This document shows positions 28,023 through 37,827 of a DNA stretch of 64,000 bases, one piece after another (positions within the stretch are counted from its first letter, which is position 1; each line of letters begins with the position of its first letter). Source of the DNA: Phytomonas francai (Eukaryota > Euglenozoa > Kinetoplastea > Trypanosomatida > Trypanosomatidae); NCBI GenBank assembly GCA_001766655.1, contig MJCC01000011.1:122017-186016 (forward strand), written 5' to 3'. The notes beneath the pieces were generated by a model that saw only the letters and a program-made list of their open reading frames with translations, did not search any database and had not been told where the DNA came from. The position numbers and the translations under genes are program-made.

Positions 28023-29906
28023 TTAACACCGTTTCACCTGTGATGCACGTACGAAAACACCCCTTCCCTTGGGACACTTGAAGTACTCCTTTTTATCGAT
28101 AAAAGAAGACCCGTCATTGGTACCTTCATTTCCTTCCAGCATTTCCAGGCCGATCCAAATACCTGCACCAAAAGAAGTTGGGCCGTTAAAACGTACAATA
28201 GCACGATAGCCCTTGTAGGTAACTTGGTCATTAATGCGCAGCTCAGACGAATGAGTTGCACCTATCGTGGACGAAGACATGCTATTCATGCCTCCCGAAA
28301 GAGCACGCGGAGTTTGTGAAGGTTTTCGTGGTGTGTGGCTTAGTGTGGACTCGCGTACTTTTCCAGACGGTGTCATGGCACGATTAGTCTGTGATCCCCG
28401 AATTGCAGATGCAGATCTATTAGTGGGGCGGGTCGGTGTGCCGCTGCGCAGTGAAGTTGGGGTTGTTCCTCTCGTTCGGGCGGGAGTCCCGCGTCGCACA
28501 GCTGCCCCACCTGCACTACGTGCAAGAGGACTTCGTGTCCGAGAAGTTATGCCTAAGGGTTTACCTGACATTAACGTGGTGCCGACATCACGACTTGCAG
28601 CTCGCAGTCGAGACCCTGGCCTGCTCGCTGAAACAACCCTCGATGATGGGACCGGTGATCGCGTATTAAGTAAACGTGACGTCCCACTCGGAGTCTGAGC
28701 ACGTCGCTGTGGTGTTTTCGGACCTTCTCTAGATTTTTGCTCCTCCTTGTACTTGTCAAACTCCGAACGAAGAACCATAAGCTCATGTTGCAGCTTTCCA
28801 ATGCATACATGGAAATTTTTGGCCTCTTTATCAAACCACTTGCATGCCTCCTCGATCTTGGGAGTGATGGAGTTTTGTCTCAACTTGCTCGAAACAACGG
28901 ATCCACGCGGCACTGCCACGTCCATGAGCCAAGGATGGTTAAGTGTATCATAAAGCGGCACGCGTTTAGTGGGATCTTTGTTCAAAAGATACTGAATGAA
29001 GTCTAACGCAAGCCCACTGATGTTGGAAGGGCTCGGAAGTGGAGTGTCCATGATAGTGCGGAACACTTCCTCCTCAGATGCAGAGGAACTGGCGGAGTAT
29101 GGAAAACTCCCAGACAACATAATATATGCGACAACACCAATCGACCACGTATCAGCGCTGAATCCGTCGTAGTGTGTTTGCGTAAATTTAGCATAAAACA
29201 TCTCAGGCGCGCCGTAACGCGGCGTTCCTATGACATCTGAGCACACGATGCGCTTCCCAATAAGACGCTCGCACCCAGCGTAAGGCATCATGAGGGCCAC
29301 CAAATCAAGTGGATCATTTGAAGTATCGCCCGTACAAACCCCTTTTACGTACTTGGCAAGACCAAAATCTGTGAGCTTTATGTCGTCCTTTTCACTTACA
29401 AGAAGATTTTCAGGTTTAATGTCTCTATGGATAACATCATGCAAGTGGCAATGAATTACTGCTTTGATGATCTGGTATATATAGAGCTTAGACTTTTCCT
29501 CTGTTAATTTTCCATAAGGAGTTTGAAGAATAAGTTCACACAGATCGCCGCAGCAGACTTCTTCGAAAAAAAGTAAAAACTGCCTTTCCGTTTCTATGTG
29601 CTCGATAAAGGTGACCACATTCTCATGTGGCGGAATGTGTCTAAGGACATTAATTTCACGCTTCACTTCCACCATGGCCCGATCCACATCGCCTTTGGTC
29701 AAAGAAATCAAATACTCCTTTTCGATAATTTTCACAACAAACTTCATACCTGGATACGATCCACGTGGCGTGTAGGGAGGAATGGGCGTGCACCGCTTGA
29801 CGACACTCCACGCGCCACGCCCCACAATCTCCTCATTATGAATAAGGTACTTTCCCTCAACATCAGAGGTAGAATCACCATTCTTGGTATAAGGTTTGTC
29901 CTCCAT
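28023..29906 (-). CDS. Protein kinase with C-terminal CAP-Gly domain
   Basis: A 627-aa protein, ATG at 29906. Residues 20-328 form a CAMK-like kinase domain: glycine loop VGRGAWSVV, VAIK-Lys in KFVVKII (Lys59), HRDIKPEN (160-167), DFGLAKY (180-186) and IGTPRYGAPEM, with an insertion of about 40 residues between DFG and APE. Residues 395-550 are a basic Ser/Thr/Pro/Arg-rich linker with many TP and SP sites, of the type that binds microtubules. Residues 555-623 form a CAP-Gly domain (GYRAIVRFNGPTSFGAGIWI; the usual GKNDG loop reads GTNDGSS). CAP-Gly domains bind EEY-type tails, and both tubulins in this window end in EEY or EAY. A microtubule-anchored kinase is the likely role. Confidence 0.85.
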   Translation of the reverse strand: MEDKPYTKNGDSTSDVEGKYLIHNEEIVGRGAWSVVKRCTPIPPYTPRGSYPGMKFVVKIIEKEYLISLTKGDVDRAMVEVKREINVLRHIPPHENVVTFIEHIETERQFLLFFEEVCCGDLCELILQTPYGKLTEEKSKLYIYQIIKAVIHCHLHDVIHRDIKPENLLVSEKDDIKLTDFGLAKYVKGVCTGDTSNDPLDLVALMMPYAGCERLIGKRIVCSDVIGTPRYGAPEMFYAKFTQTHYDGFSADTWSIGVVAYIMLSGSFPYSASSSASEEEVFRTIMDTPLPSPSNISGLALDFIQYLLNKDPTKRVPLYDTLNHPWLMDVAVPRGSVVSSKLRQNSITPKIEEACKWFDKEAKNFHVCIGKLQHELMVLRSEFDKYKEEQKSREGPKTPQRRAQTPSGTSRLLNTRSPVPSSRVVSASRPGSRLRAASRDVGTTLMSGKPLGITSRTRSPLARSAGGAAVRRGTPARTRGTTPTSLRSGTPTRPTNRSASAIRGSQTNRAMTPSGKVRESTLSHTPRKPSQTPRALSGGMNSMSSSTIGATHSSELRINDQVTYKGYRAIVRFNGPTSFGAGIWIGLEMLEGNEGTNDGSSFIDKKEYFKCPKGRGVFVRASQVKRC

Positions 29907-30496
29907 GATTAACCCGCAATATTATTGATAGGATACTATAACTAAAATTGCTCTAAATCAAATTCGGTGAACAATCTTCTAGAAACAGAAAATGGGTGGA
30001 ATCGCTATTCTTTTTGTTCACGCTTCAATGACAGAGGGGAAAAAAAGCTTCTCCCTGTCAAAAAGCAGAAGTAAATAGATGGATAATCACACATAATTGC
30101 TGTAGTTTTTGCTTGTTATAGAACAGTTGATGCCGATTCAAATCCTAATTATTATCAATTTTTCCTTCAACTGAAACGCCAATAATGAAAAGAGCACAAA
30201 TGATCAATAAACAGCTGGAAGAAGACGCTTATATACATATTTATATAAATAAGCAAGCACTAAATCGACCATTTTATGTATAGGCCTGAGCTGCACTATA
30301 AATGATGAAATGTGCTAAACATAAATACCCAATATTCATCACAAAGGTAAAGTGATACTACATCTAAAAAAAAAAAAAAACGTAATGAATATTCAAAGGC
30401 GTCAGAATCAACAGTATATAATCGATAACAAAAATTTAATTAAATAGAAAAAATGTAAAACACAGAGCACCCTGCCCCGTAGCTCTTTCCTATATT
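29907..30496. other. Spacer CAP-Gly kinase / STE11 kinase
   Basis: About 590 bases, AT-rich, with an A-tract at 30367-30380. No gene seen. Confidence 0.45.
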
Positions 30497-31339
30497 TCAC
30501 ACATCTAAGAAAGGGTGATTCAGGAGCGTACTGGCCATCGGACGAGTCGCAGCATCTCGACAGAAGCATCGGTTTAAAAAATCGCACGCATCTTCGGACC
30601 CTAATTTTTCAGGGTCTTTGGGTACTGCGTCAGGCCAGTCCATGGATAGTGCCAACTTATTCATGACCTGCATGAGATTTGGCATAGGCAACCACGGTGC
30701 CCTCCCCGTTAACATCTCAGCAACTGTGCATCCAGCTGACCAAATATCTGCCTTAAAAGGATCATACCCAGACTCGTCAGTAATAACCTCAGGTGCCATC
30801 CAATACGGCGTCCCAGCCAGTGTCGCTGTCGCAGCCATGCGCAAAGTATCATGAGTGCTCATGATCTTAGCCTGATCAAAATCCGCCAATTTAGCCACAC
30901 CTGTATCCATAGAAATAAGGAGGTTATCGCCTTTGATATCCCTGTGAGCGACTTGGTTTTTATGGAGATATTCTAGTCCAAGAAACATGTGCCGTGCGTA
31001 CACGCGCACTACCGAATAAGGAAGGCATCCCTGTGGCAAGCTTTTCATTAACGAAGAGACAGAACCCCCGGTAACAAACTCCAAGTAAACATACAATTTC
31101 TTTGGTGTGCTTTCAGCGTCTATCCGACTATGCAGATAGCGAATAATGTTTGGGTGGACTAATTTGCGATGAATCTCAATCTCCGTATTTGATGGTGCGT
31201 CATCTGAAAGCTCAAGGATTTTGACCGCGACAAAGCGCCCACTTGGCAAGACGCCTACATGAACCGACCCAAAGGTCCCGGCACCTAGTTTCTTTCCTAG
31301 GGTGACATTGAGGAGCTCGTCGACAGACACTGATGACAT
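30497..31339 (-). CDS. STE11-type (MAPKKK-like) protein kinase with DFD motif
   Basis: A 280-aa protein, ATG at 31339, that is only a kinase domain. Features: LGKKLGAGTFGSVHVG glycine loop, FVAVKIL with the ATP Lys40, HRDIKGDNLL (132-141, the K-G-D-N form is typical of STE kinases) and GTPYWMAPEV. The usual DFG reads DFD (153-155, LADFDQAKI); the metal-binding Asp153 remains. The fold matches the STE11/MEKK group. There are no regulatory extensions, so partners would supply regulation. Substrate unknown. Confidence 0.85.
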   Translation of the reverse strand: MSSVSVDELLNVTLGKKLGAGTFGSVHVGVLPSGRFVAVKILELSDDAPSNTEIEIHRKLVHPNIIRYLHSRIDAESTPKKLYVYLEFVTGGSVSSLMKSLPQGCLPYSVVRVYARHMFLGLEYLHKNQVAHRDIKGDNLLISMDTGVAKLADFDQAKIMSTHDTLRMAATATLAGTPYWMAPEVITDESGYDPFKADIWSAGCTVAEMLTGRAPWLPMPNLMQVMNKLALSMDWPDAVPKDPEKLGSEDACDFLNRCFCRDAATRPMASTLLNHPFLDV

Positions 31340-31863
31340 AACAACAATGTAAGTACTCTGGAAAATAGAGTATGCGTGTTTACGTTTGCGATTAATGCTT
31401 TAACAAAATGATCCTATTTAATGAGAAATTCCTATTTTGCAAAAGTCTATACTAATTATTTGCTTTAAGAAAAAAAGATGAAAATATCAAATTTTAAAAA
31501 GCCTCTCCCACAGTAAAAATAGCAGTGTTAGGATAAGCGCAAAGAGTTGATCTTAAATATATTTCATACACTTCATTTTTTAATAAACCTTAAATTTGGC
31601 AAGTTAACTTATCTAATTTTATATACTTCTTATATTAAGATATCACAACTACAGAAGGGAAAATAGCACACAGCCTCTTTATTTAGCGAAAGAAGGGACG
31701 TCCTTCTCCAGGTAAAGCGATTTAATGGGCAACTTTATGCCTGGCTTTGTCTCCCTCGTCTGATTACTACCTTATAGACACACCTATTCTTTGTTTGAAA
31801 AGTAATATAGCATACTCGGAAAAAATGAAAGGATAACCAAATCAATAAATAGTTTGTCTAAAT
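31340..31863. other. Spacer STE11 kinase / PA2G4
   Basis: About 520 bases, AT-rich. No gene seen. Confidence 0.45.
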
Positions 31864-33003
31864 TTATTCCGTGGATTTCTTCTTGAATAAAAGAGGAGAC
31901 TTATTGGTGGTTAGGAGCAGCTCGTCAGTGTAAGGCTCAAGAGCGGGTCCCTTCTGCATCTTGAGGCCTGTAATGGGCTCGATTCTTTTATTCGTAATCA
32001 GTAATGTAATCTTGAAGTGTCCAACAGCCGTGCCTTCTCGCTCGTACAACACTGGATAGGGCACTACAGCGTTGTGTTTTAGCATTTCATTCAGTCCTAG
32101 TCGACTTTTCTTGGACTCTAAGTTACGAATGGCAAATGGAAAAGTCATAAATTTGTTCTCAATCTCTTTCTCCAACTCCCGCGCACTCTCCATCTTCAGC
32201 GTGTAGTTCGACTCCAATGCTGTTTTGTATACATAAGGCCGACTGTGGAGCTCACGAAGTTTACCCTTACCAGAGGACATAACAATGTCTAGTGTCCACA
32301 CCTGTGCATTCTCCAATTCGTAGTCGTGAACCATGTGCTCTGGCACCTTCCGTTGTGGAATGCAACGGTATGAATCAATAATGTACCTCTTGATCATATG
32401 CGAGAGCACACCATCTACAGGAGTCACACCATAATGCTCAGCAGCCTTTTCGATAATTTGTGTGACTTCATAAACACTTCCACCAGGCCGCATCTTTCGA
32501 AGAGCTGTGTTTAGAATATTGTAAGCGGCTGTAATTACTTTAGTGGCCTTCTCGTCAATGCCCAGCTCACCGCTTTCTGTGACCTGAATGGTATGGGCAA
32601 CCTGTGCAGAGTAACCGTCCACATGCACGCCTAAGTCATAGTGAACGATGTCATTTAACTTAATTTCTTGTGGCGTTTCTTCATCTGAGGCACCGGGGCT
32701 GTTATGGCACACACAGTGGTTTACAGAGATACAGGTAGGAAAGGCAACACCCTTTTCCGTGCCCTTAAACATCGTTTTAACTTTCATCGTGATTGTTTCA
32801 TCACCAAGCTTACAAAGCTCAAAGACTTTTACACCAGGTTTTGTCGCATCTATAAGAATTTGAAGGGTTTCATTGCACCACACTGCTGCCTTTTTGTAGC
32901 GTACTACTACATCAGAGTTGTTTATAGAGGTATCCTCCTCCTCCTCCTCTTTCTCGCAAACCTCCTCAACATCTTCCCAATTATCTTCGGGGTGTTTTGA
33001 CAT
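31864..33003 (-). CDS. PA2G4: Proliferation-associated protein 2G4 / EBP1 homologue (M24 fold)
   Basis: A 379-aa protein, ATG at 33003, with an acidic start (EKEEEEEDTS). It follows the pita-bread aminopeptidase fold: YKKAAVWCNETLQILI, FPTCISVNHCVCHNSP, NDIVHYDLGVHVDGYSAQVAHTI, and GGSVYEVTQIIEKAAEHYGV. The metal ligands of true methionine aminopeptidases are only partly kept (the Asp of DLGVHVDGY is present), as in EBP1, which is a non-catalytic ribosome-associated factor at the peptide exit. A basic C-terminal end (LLFKKKSTE) fits ribosome binding. The length is close to human PA2G4. Confidence 0.88.
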   Translation of the reverse strand: MSKHPEDNWEDVEEVCEKEEEEEDTSINNSDVVVRYKKAAVWCNETLQILIDATKPGVKVFELCKLGDETITMKVKTMFKGTEKGVAFPTCISVNHCVCHNSPGASDEETPQEIKLNDIVHYDLGVHVDGYSAQVAHTIQVTESGELGIDEKATKVITAAYNILNTALRKMRPGGSVYEVTQIIEKAAEHYGVTPVDGVLSHMIKRYIIDSYRCIPQRKVPEHMVHDYELENAQVWTLDIVMSSGKGKLRELHSRPYVYKTALESNYTLKMESARELEKEIENKFMTFPFAIRNLESKKSRLGLNEMLKHNAVVPYPVLYEREGTAVGHFKITLLITNKRIEPITGLKMQKGPALEPYTDELLLTTNKSPLLFKKKSTE

Positions 33004-34980
33004 AATAAGAGTATTCTTTATAAAATCGATAGCCCAAGAAAAAAAGGGAACAAAACTGTGTATGTGTGTTTATTGCTTTTAAATGTATAAAAGGACGAAA
33101 TAAAATGAATATAACTTTAGCATCCGTTGAAATTGCATGTGTAGTAAGCTGACGTGCTCCACTTATTCACACCATTCTCCTTTTCTAAAATACACAAACC
33201 ATTTAGCAGACTTTCATTAATACCGAAGACAGTGTAAGACTATAAAAGCGGTATTTGCATTTTTATCTACACATCGCACTTAACCATTAGATAGGAAAAA
33301 ACACTTGCGCAGTGTGTAGCATCACAAGAAAGGAAAAGGTTTCTCTTCTTAGCGCACAGGTAATTACAATTTCTTCTACGTATGGTTTCCCCGACTCGAC
33401 CTCAATGCAATCATACTAAAGAAGCAATGGCCAGTGGCAATTTATTTGGAAATATTATTCCTACAATATCACATATGTGATACTTAGAGCCAATTAATAG
33501 GTCGCACATTGGCGTCCATCCTGTTGCTTAAACCTTCTCCTCCCCCGAGTTCTCTGTCTGAAGCGCGCACACTTTTACATGGAAGCAGATTCTGAGACGA
33601 ATTTGAGCCATACGGTTCGCCAACAACTAGCGCTCACATATTTTATGCAACTCAATATGAATATATGATCTGACAAATAGCTTGTAGGTACAAAGTGACG
33701 GCAAACTCCATGGAGATTAGCTGGACAAAAGGTGAAATTAATATTATATGATACATTTAAATGAACTTGTTTCCCAGCGCAGGCAGTAGCGTATAACCGA
33801 ATTAAAGATGCTGAAATAGATGGAATGTCAGAATTCTCTACAGCAATGTCTAGAGCACATTGCATCGCTCCTAATTTCAGAAAAACTCTCGCCTTTCTTT
33901 GGGCACCTTATTCGTTAGTGAAGACATCTGAGGCAAACCCTCAAATTCAATAGGGGTAAGGAGCTGATGCCCGTGTACTTTTGGGAAAAAAAAAGTTTCG
34001 AACTGATCTTCGGTAAATTCACCCCACACTAAAAGCAACTACATCAAACTGATAAAGAAATATTGGTCTTGAATGGAGTTTTTCTCATTCTCTTTTCCAC
34101 TTCCTCTATAGAGGAAAATAATGGGAAATCTAAAACAGTATTCCAGAACGGATCGTCGGTTTAACCCATACCAGCCCCTCTAGAATGCGGATGGTGTTTT
34201 GTTGACCAAGATATTCTACGCAGACACAACGCAAATATCTAGTCAAATAAATCTGTCAATACGGTAACACACGACAGCAAATCATCCAACGTTGATCATC
34301 AAATTTTTAAAAAAGTAGAACTAATTTGGAAACTGCAGTCAAGCAAAGAAATTCTTCCTTAATTTATATTTCATTTTGGTTTTTCCTTTGTTCACTTTTT
34401 CAGTAGTAATCATAAATAGGTACAAAAAATAAATGTAAAATAATATTTTATGACTTCTCTTTTTTGTCAAGTTTTCCTTATTATAGATTATTCAAGTCTA
34501 TGTGCACACAATACCAAGAGTTTGCCTTATAATAGGGAATAGACAAAATAACCATAAGTAATGAAAAAAAATGTAAATACAAAAAAATATCCTGTCACTT
34601 ATACTATCCACTCTTAAAAGTACAGCAAGCATAATTCATTCAGCCCTTGTATTTCATAATAATTTTCTCCTGTTTCTGAAAAAAAAAAAGGAATGCTCGG
34701 TGAATATATATATATATATAGACAGATAGTCTTAATGAATGTAACTTCAAAGGTTTTCATTAGTATAAGCGCTGTGAACGTAATATGGTGAAGAAAATAG
34801 ATAGCAAAGCATTTCTGTGTCGGTAGAACAAAAGAAGAGCCTAAAGAAAACCTCACTTCATTGGATCAATACCTTTTTTCTCAACTAACTATCAATAATT
34901 TTAAAGGTGAGCATGGGCCTATTGGGGAGGTTGCCCATTAAGTATCTGAGTTATTCAGTACCACAATATGGCAATCGCTT
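33004..34980. other. Long spacer PA2G4 / RCK kinase containing a decayed gene
   Basis: Almost 2 kb without an intact gene, several times the usual spacing in this cluster. Its centre (about 33400-34280) carries the eroded coding sequence described separately. The outer parts are AT-rich, with a TA repeat at about 34706-34721. Confidence 0.6.
33400..34280 (-). pseudogene. Decayed protein gene of unknown family
   Basis: On the minus strand one frame reads NILVNKTPSAF, stop (TAG 34182-34180), RGWYGLNRRSVLEYCFRFP and further residues, stop (TAG 34041-34039), LLLVWGEFTEDQFETFFF, then PKVHGHQLLTPIEFEGLPQ and a frameshift near 33880. In another frame follows GAMQCALDIAVENSDIPSIS and ASLIRLYATACAGKQVHLNV, and a third segment downstream (about 33420-33510) reads CDLLIGSKYHICDIVGIIFP. 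The composition is protein-like, runs in the cluster's direction, and fills an otherwise oversized spacer. I do not recognise the family. Sequence errors cannot explain this many lesions. Intact neighbours show that stops are not reassigned. Confidence 0.5.
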
Positions 34981-36201
34981 CTAGAAATTAAAATCATCTA
35001 TGTTACCGGAAATATCTCCTTTGTAATTTGAGCTTTGCGGAAAGGGCTTCACAAGATTGGCCCTAGTGGACATGGGAGTACTCACTGGTAAATTATATGA
35101 ATCAGATATGAGTAAGGTTCGATTTTCACCATTAAAAAGTCCCGCATACTTGGGCCCTTGTGATGGTTGGTTGTTTTGTGGGAGGGTAACAGAGCCTCTT
35201 CTCTCTCTGGTTGAGCTATCCTCAAAACTCGCTTTATTCCCCGCTGATGTCAAAACGCTAGCATACTCAAATGGATTATGTGGCTGTCCGGTGCTAACAC
35301 CACAGAACAAAACTGAAGTGCCGCCGTTGCCGGTGAAAAAGGGATGTTGCAGACATTGTGTAGCCGTCAGCCGGTCACTAGGATTAAAACGGAGCATTTT
35401 TTCTATTAATTCTACAGCAGACGGTGAAGCATAACTCAAAATTTGTCGCAATGGGGTTGGCGCAATCGTTGGGAAACGCATATTAAGACGTCGTGCTAGA
35501 TGATAACCCTCATCCCACTCTGTCGGTGTCGGCGATCCAAGCACAGAGCATATCTTATACAATTGATCACTTTCAGAGGTACCTGGAAAGAGAGGCCGGC
35601 CAAGGTACAACTCTGCAAACATCACACCACAAGCCCATATGTCAATCGGAGAATTGTAATGAGAGGAGTGCAACACGATTTCGGGTGCGCGGTACCATCG
35701 TGTCGACACATATTCTGTGAAGGGAGAACGAGATCGTATTTCCTTCGCTAAGCCGAAATCCGCCACCTTGATCTGATCCCCTTTTACTAGCAAATTCTCA
35801 GGCTTGATGTCGCGGTGCATAAACCCAGTTTTGTGTAAAGCTTGAATACCCAAAAGTGTTTGACAAATAATGCTACGAATCTCTCGATCGTTGAATGTCT
35901 GCGCCCCACCCATCTCCTCCATACGCTGACGTTGTATTTGGAATATATTTTTTTCACAATATTCAAAAATAAGGAAGAGCTCCATATTTTCTCGCACAAC
36001 TTCCTTTAATTTGACTATATTGGGGTGTTTGAGCTTACAGAGTGCCTGGACCTCACGGAGCTGCAAACACTCCTCCCAGGTTTGGAAACGTTGCTTCATT
36101 TTTTTTGCTGCAACAATTTCGCCAGTCTCGACTTGCTTCGCTTTGCTAACGGTGCCAAAAGATCCATCCCCAGCTTGTCCTAAAACTATATACCGTTTCA
36201 T
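34981..36201 (-). CDS. RCK-family (MOK/MAK-like) protein kinase
   Basis: A 406-aa kinase, ATG at 36201. The glycine loop reads GQAGDGSFGTVSKA, then HRDIKPENLLV (129-139), DFGLAKEIRSRSPFTEYVST (148 onward) and RWYRAPEIVL. The activation loop holds TEY (162-164), as in MOK and ERK-type kinases, whereas MAK and ICK have TDY. The kinase domain fills residues 1-292; the C-terminal 110 residues are Ser/Pro-rich without a domain. RCK kinases adjust flagellum or cilium length and intraflagellar transport in algae, animals and Leishmania. A flagellar role is therefore likely by family. Both phosphorylation sites and catalytic residues are intact. Confidence 0.85.
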   Translation of the reverse strand: MKRYIVLGQAGDGSFGTVSKAKQVETGEIVAAKKMKQRFQTWEECLQLREVQALCKLKHPNIVKLKEVVRENMELFLIFEYCEKNIFQIQRQRMEEMGGAQTFNDREIRSIICQTLLGIQALHKTGFMHRDIKPENLLVKGDQIKVADFGLAKEIRSRSPFTEYVSTRWYRAPEIVLHSSHYNSPIDIWACGVMFAELYLGRPLFPGTSESDQLYKICSVLGSPTPTEWDEGYHLARRLNMRFPTIAPTPLRQILSYASPSAVELIEKMLRFNPSDRLTATQCLQHPFFTGNGGTSVLFCGVSTGQPHNPFEYASVLTSAGNKASFEDSSTRERRGSVTLPQNNQPSQGPKYAGLFNGENRTLLISDSYNLPVSTPMSTRANLVKPFPQSSNYKGDISGNIDDFNF

Positions 36202-36526
36202 TTTTTATTGAAACTTGAAGTTAGCAATAATCTAGAAATAAGCTCCAATAGGGCTAGCGCTTGAGAAAAAACGCTAAAGCTAATCAAAAAGAACACCTAA
36301 TAAGATACGATAAATGGTAAAAAAAAAAACAATGATAACATTCTTTAAAGTTCTAACAAAAATGAATTCGGTTTGAAAGTACAAAATAAGGAAAAATTCT
36401 TCTTACTGCTGTCGAACAAGAATAAATTAGTTGCGCCTAAGCCAACCCCACAAGGCGATTACTTTTTCGAAAAAATGCTTCAAATGTATTAAGATACTGA
36501 TAGTGATAATAATTAATATACTTTTA
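36202..36526. other. Spacer RCK kinase / MBF1
   Basis: AT-rich, 325 bases. No gene seen. Confidence 0.45.
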
Positions 36527-37018
36527 TCATTCTGTTGATTTCGGAGCAGGACGACTCTTGCCCAACGGCTCACCTGCCTTCGCACCACGCAGATGAACGC
36601 CGAAAGCCTTCTCCATCTTCACAATAACACGCTCTTCGGGAACAGCTTTGCCGCTTTCGTATTCGCTCACTACGCTCACACGTTCGGATATTTTCTGCGC
36701 AAGATCCTGTTGGGACCATTTTAGCATCTGCCGCTCTTTCATAATACGTATCCGGAGCTGATGATCTACTCTCTTAATTTTCAAAGTTTCATGGTCCTCA
36801 TCAAGTTTTTTTGCGTTTGCCCCAGCACTGCTGGACTGCTGGTTGGCGCGTTGGTGTTCTTTGCGTTGGATATCGACAGCCTGTCCACTTTGCAGTGCAC
36901 GGTTTGCCTCTTTTGCAGAGACAACGCGTGGTGGACGATTTTGAGAGGCGTTTTTGTTTGCAAAGTTGAAAACCTGTGGTTCCCAATCCTGTACTGGGGG
37001 CGCTCCACCTTTACGCAT
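36527..37018 (-). CDS. MBF1: Multiprotein bridging factor 1 (MBF1/EDF1)
   Basis: A 163-aa protein, ATG at 37018. The N-terminal MBF1 domain is present (QDWEPQVFNF ... SAKEANRALQSGQAVDIQRK), followed by a Cro/C1-type helix-turn-helix (about 90-145: LRIRIMKERQMLKWSQQDLA and SEYESGKAVPEERVI) and a basic tail. MBF1 was named as a transcription coactivator and is also a sensor of collided ribosomes that limits frameshifting. The latter role fits an organism with little promoter-level regulation. The sequence is complete. Confidence 0.93.
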   Translation of the reverse strand: MRKGGAPPVQDWEPQVFNFANKNASQNRPPRVVSAKEANRALQSGQAVDIQRKEHQRANQQSSSAGANAKKLDEDHETLKIKRVDHQLRIRIMKERQMLKWSQQDLAQKISERVSVVSEYESGKAVPEERVIVKMEKAFGVHLRGAKAGEPLGKSRPAPKSTE

Positions 37019-37827
37019 TCTGAGAAAATGTGTGCAGAGAAAGGGTGAATCACGACTACACTTAATATGAAAAAAAAAAAAACAGTTTAAACTGTACGTA
37101 TGTCAATACCAAACAGATAAAATAACAATAAATAAATGACGAAGCAAAGGAAATATCTGAAAACTGAATTGATAGGTAAAGGTCCTTTACCTCAAATTTA
37201 AACATGGGAAAACATAATTTAGCCCATTGTAATAACGTGTTCAAAGGATACGTATTACTAAAAAGAAAAATGGAAAACATTCATATAAAAATAAACATTT
37301 ATTTCCCTTAAACAGATATTAGAAGTTATTATCTTTGTCCCAACATTTTTTATCCAAGTTACAAATACCTTAAAAAATTGTTCGGGAAAAAAATCACAAG
37401 GAAACATAAAATATGCAATTAGTTGATATGTTTCCCCTAAACTTTTTACACTATTTTCAACAAAAATTAAATATCGATATCGATATCTATATCTATAGAT
37501 ATAGATATAGATATAGATAAAAATATAGAAATATTATTTATTTTACTAGTCAAGAATAAGATGAAAAAGACACTAAATGAAAAATATAGTGCCAATTGTT
37601 AAAACAGTAGCACCAATTTCATAGGGTACAAAATTCACCTTACATTCTTGAAAGGGACAAAAAAATCCTCACTCTAAATATCAATATGCTAACCCAAATA
37701 ACAGAAACACCTTTATAATCCACTAATCACATATATCATTTATGGATGCATATCTAAATCCTACCGTACCCAGCATCACCCAAAGAATTAGGGGTTTGAA
37801 ATAGAAAACTATTTAGGAATTTACTCA
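37019..37827. other. Spacer MBF1 / ADP-ATP carrier with AT palindrome
   Basis: About 810 bases, very AT-rich, no gene. It contains the imperfect palindrome listed at 37471-37520. Confidence 0.5.
37471..37520. repeat. Imperfect GATATA palindrome
   Basis: Fifty bases of ATATCGATATC/TATAGATATAG repeats form two 25-base arms around ATCTATAGAT (centre 37495/37496) with about two internal mismatches plus the outermost base. It could extrude as a cruciform or fold as an RNA hairpin in the 3' UTR of MBF1 or the downstream leader. No function known. Confidence 0.8.

Noticed and set aside
33575..33865. 96-codon minus-strand frame as an independent small gene
   Set aside because: Its sequence continues, in other frames, into protein-like blocks on both sides, so it is better read as one segment of a decayed larger gene.
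33400..34280. Stop-codon reassignment as in Blastocrithidia
   Set aside because: All clear genes in the window lack in-frame stops and end normally. The lesions here include frameshifts, so decay is the simpler reading.
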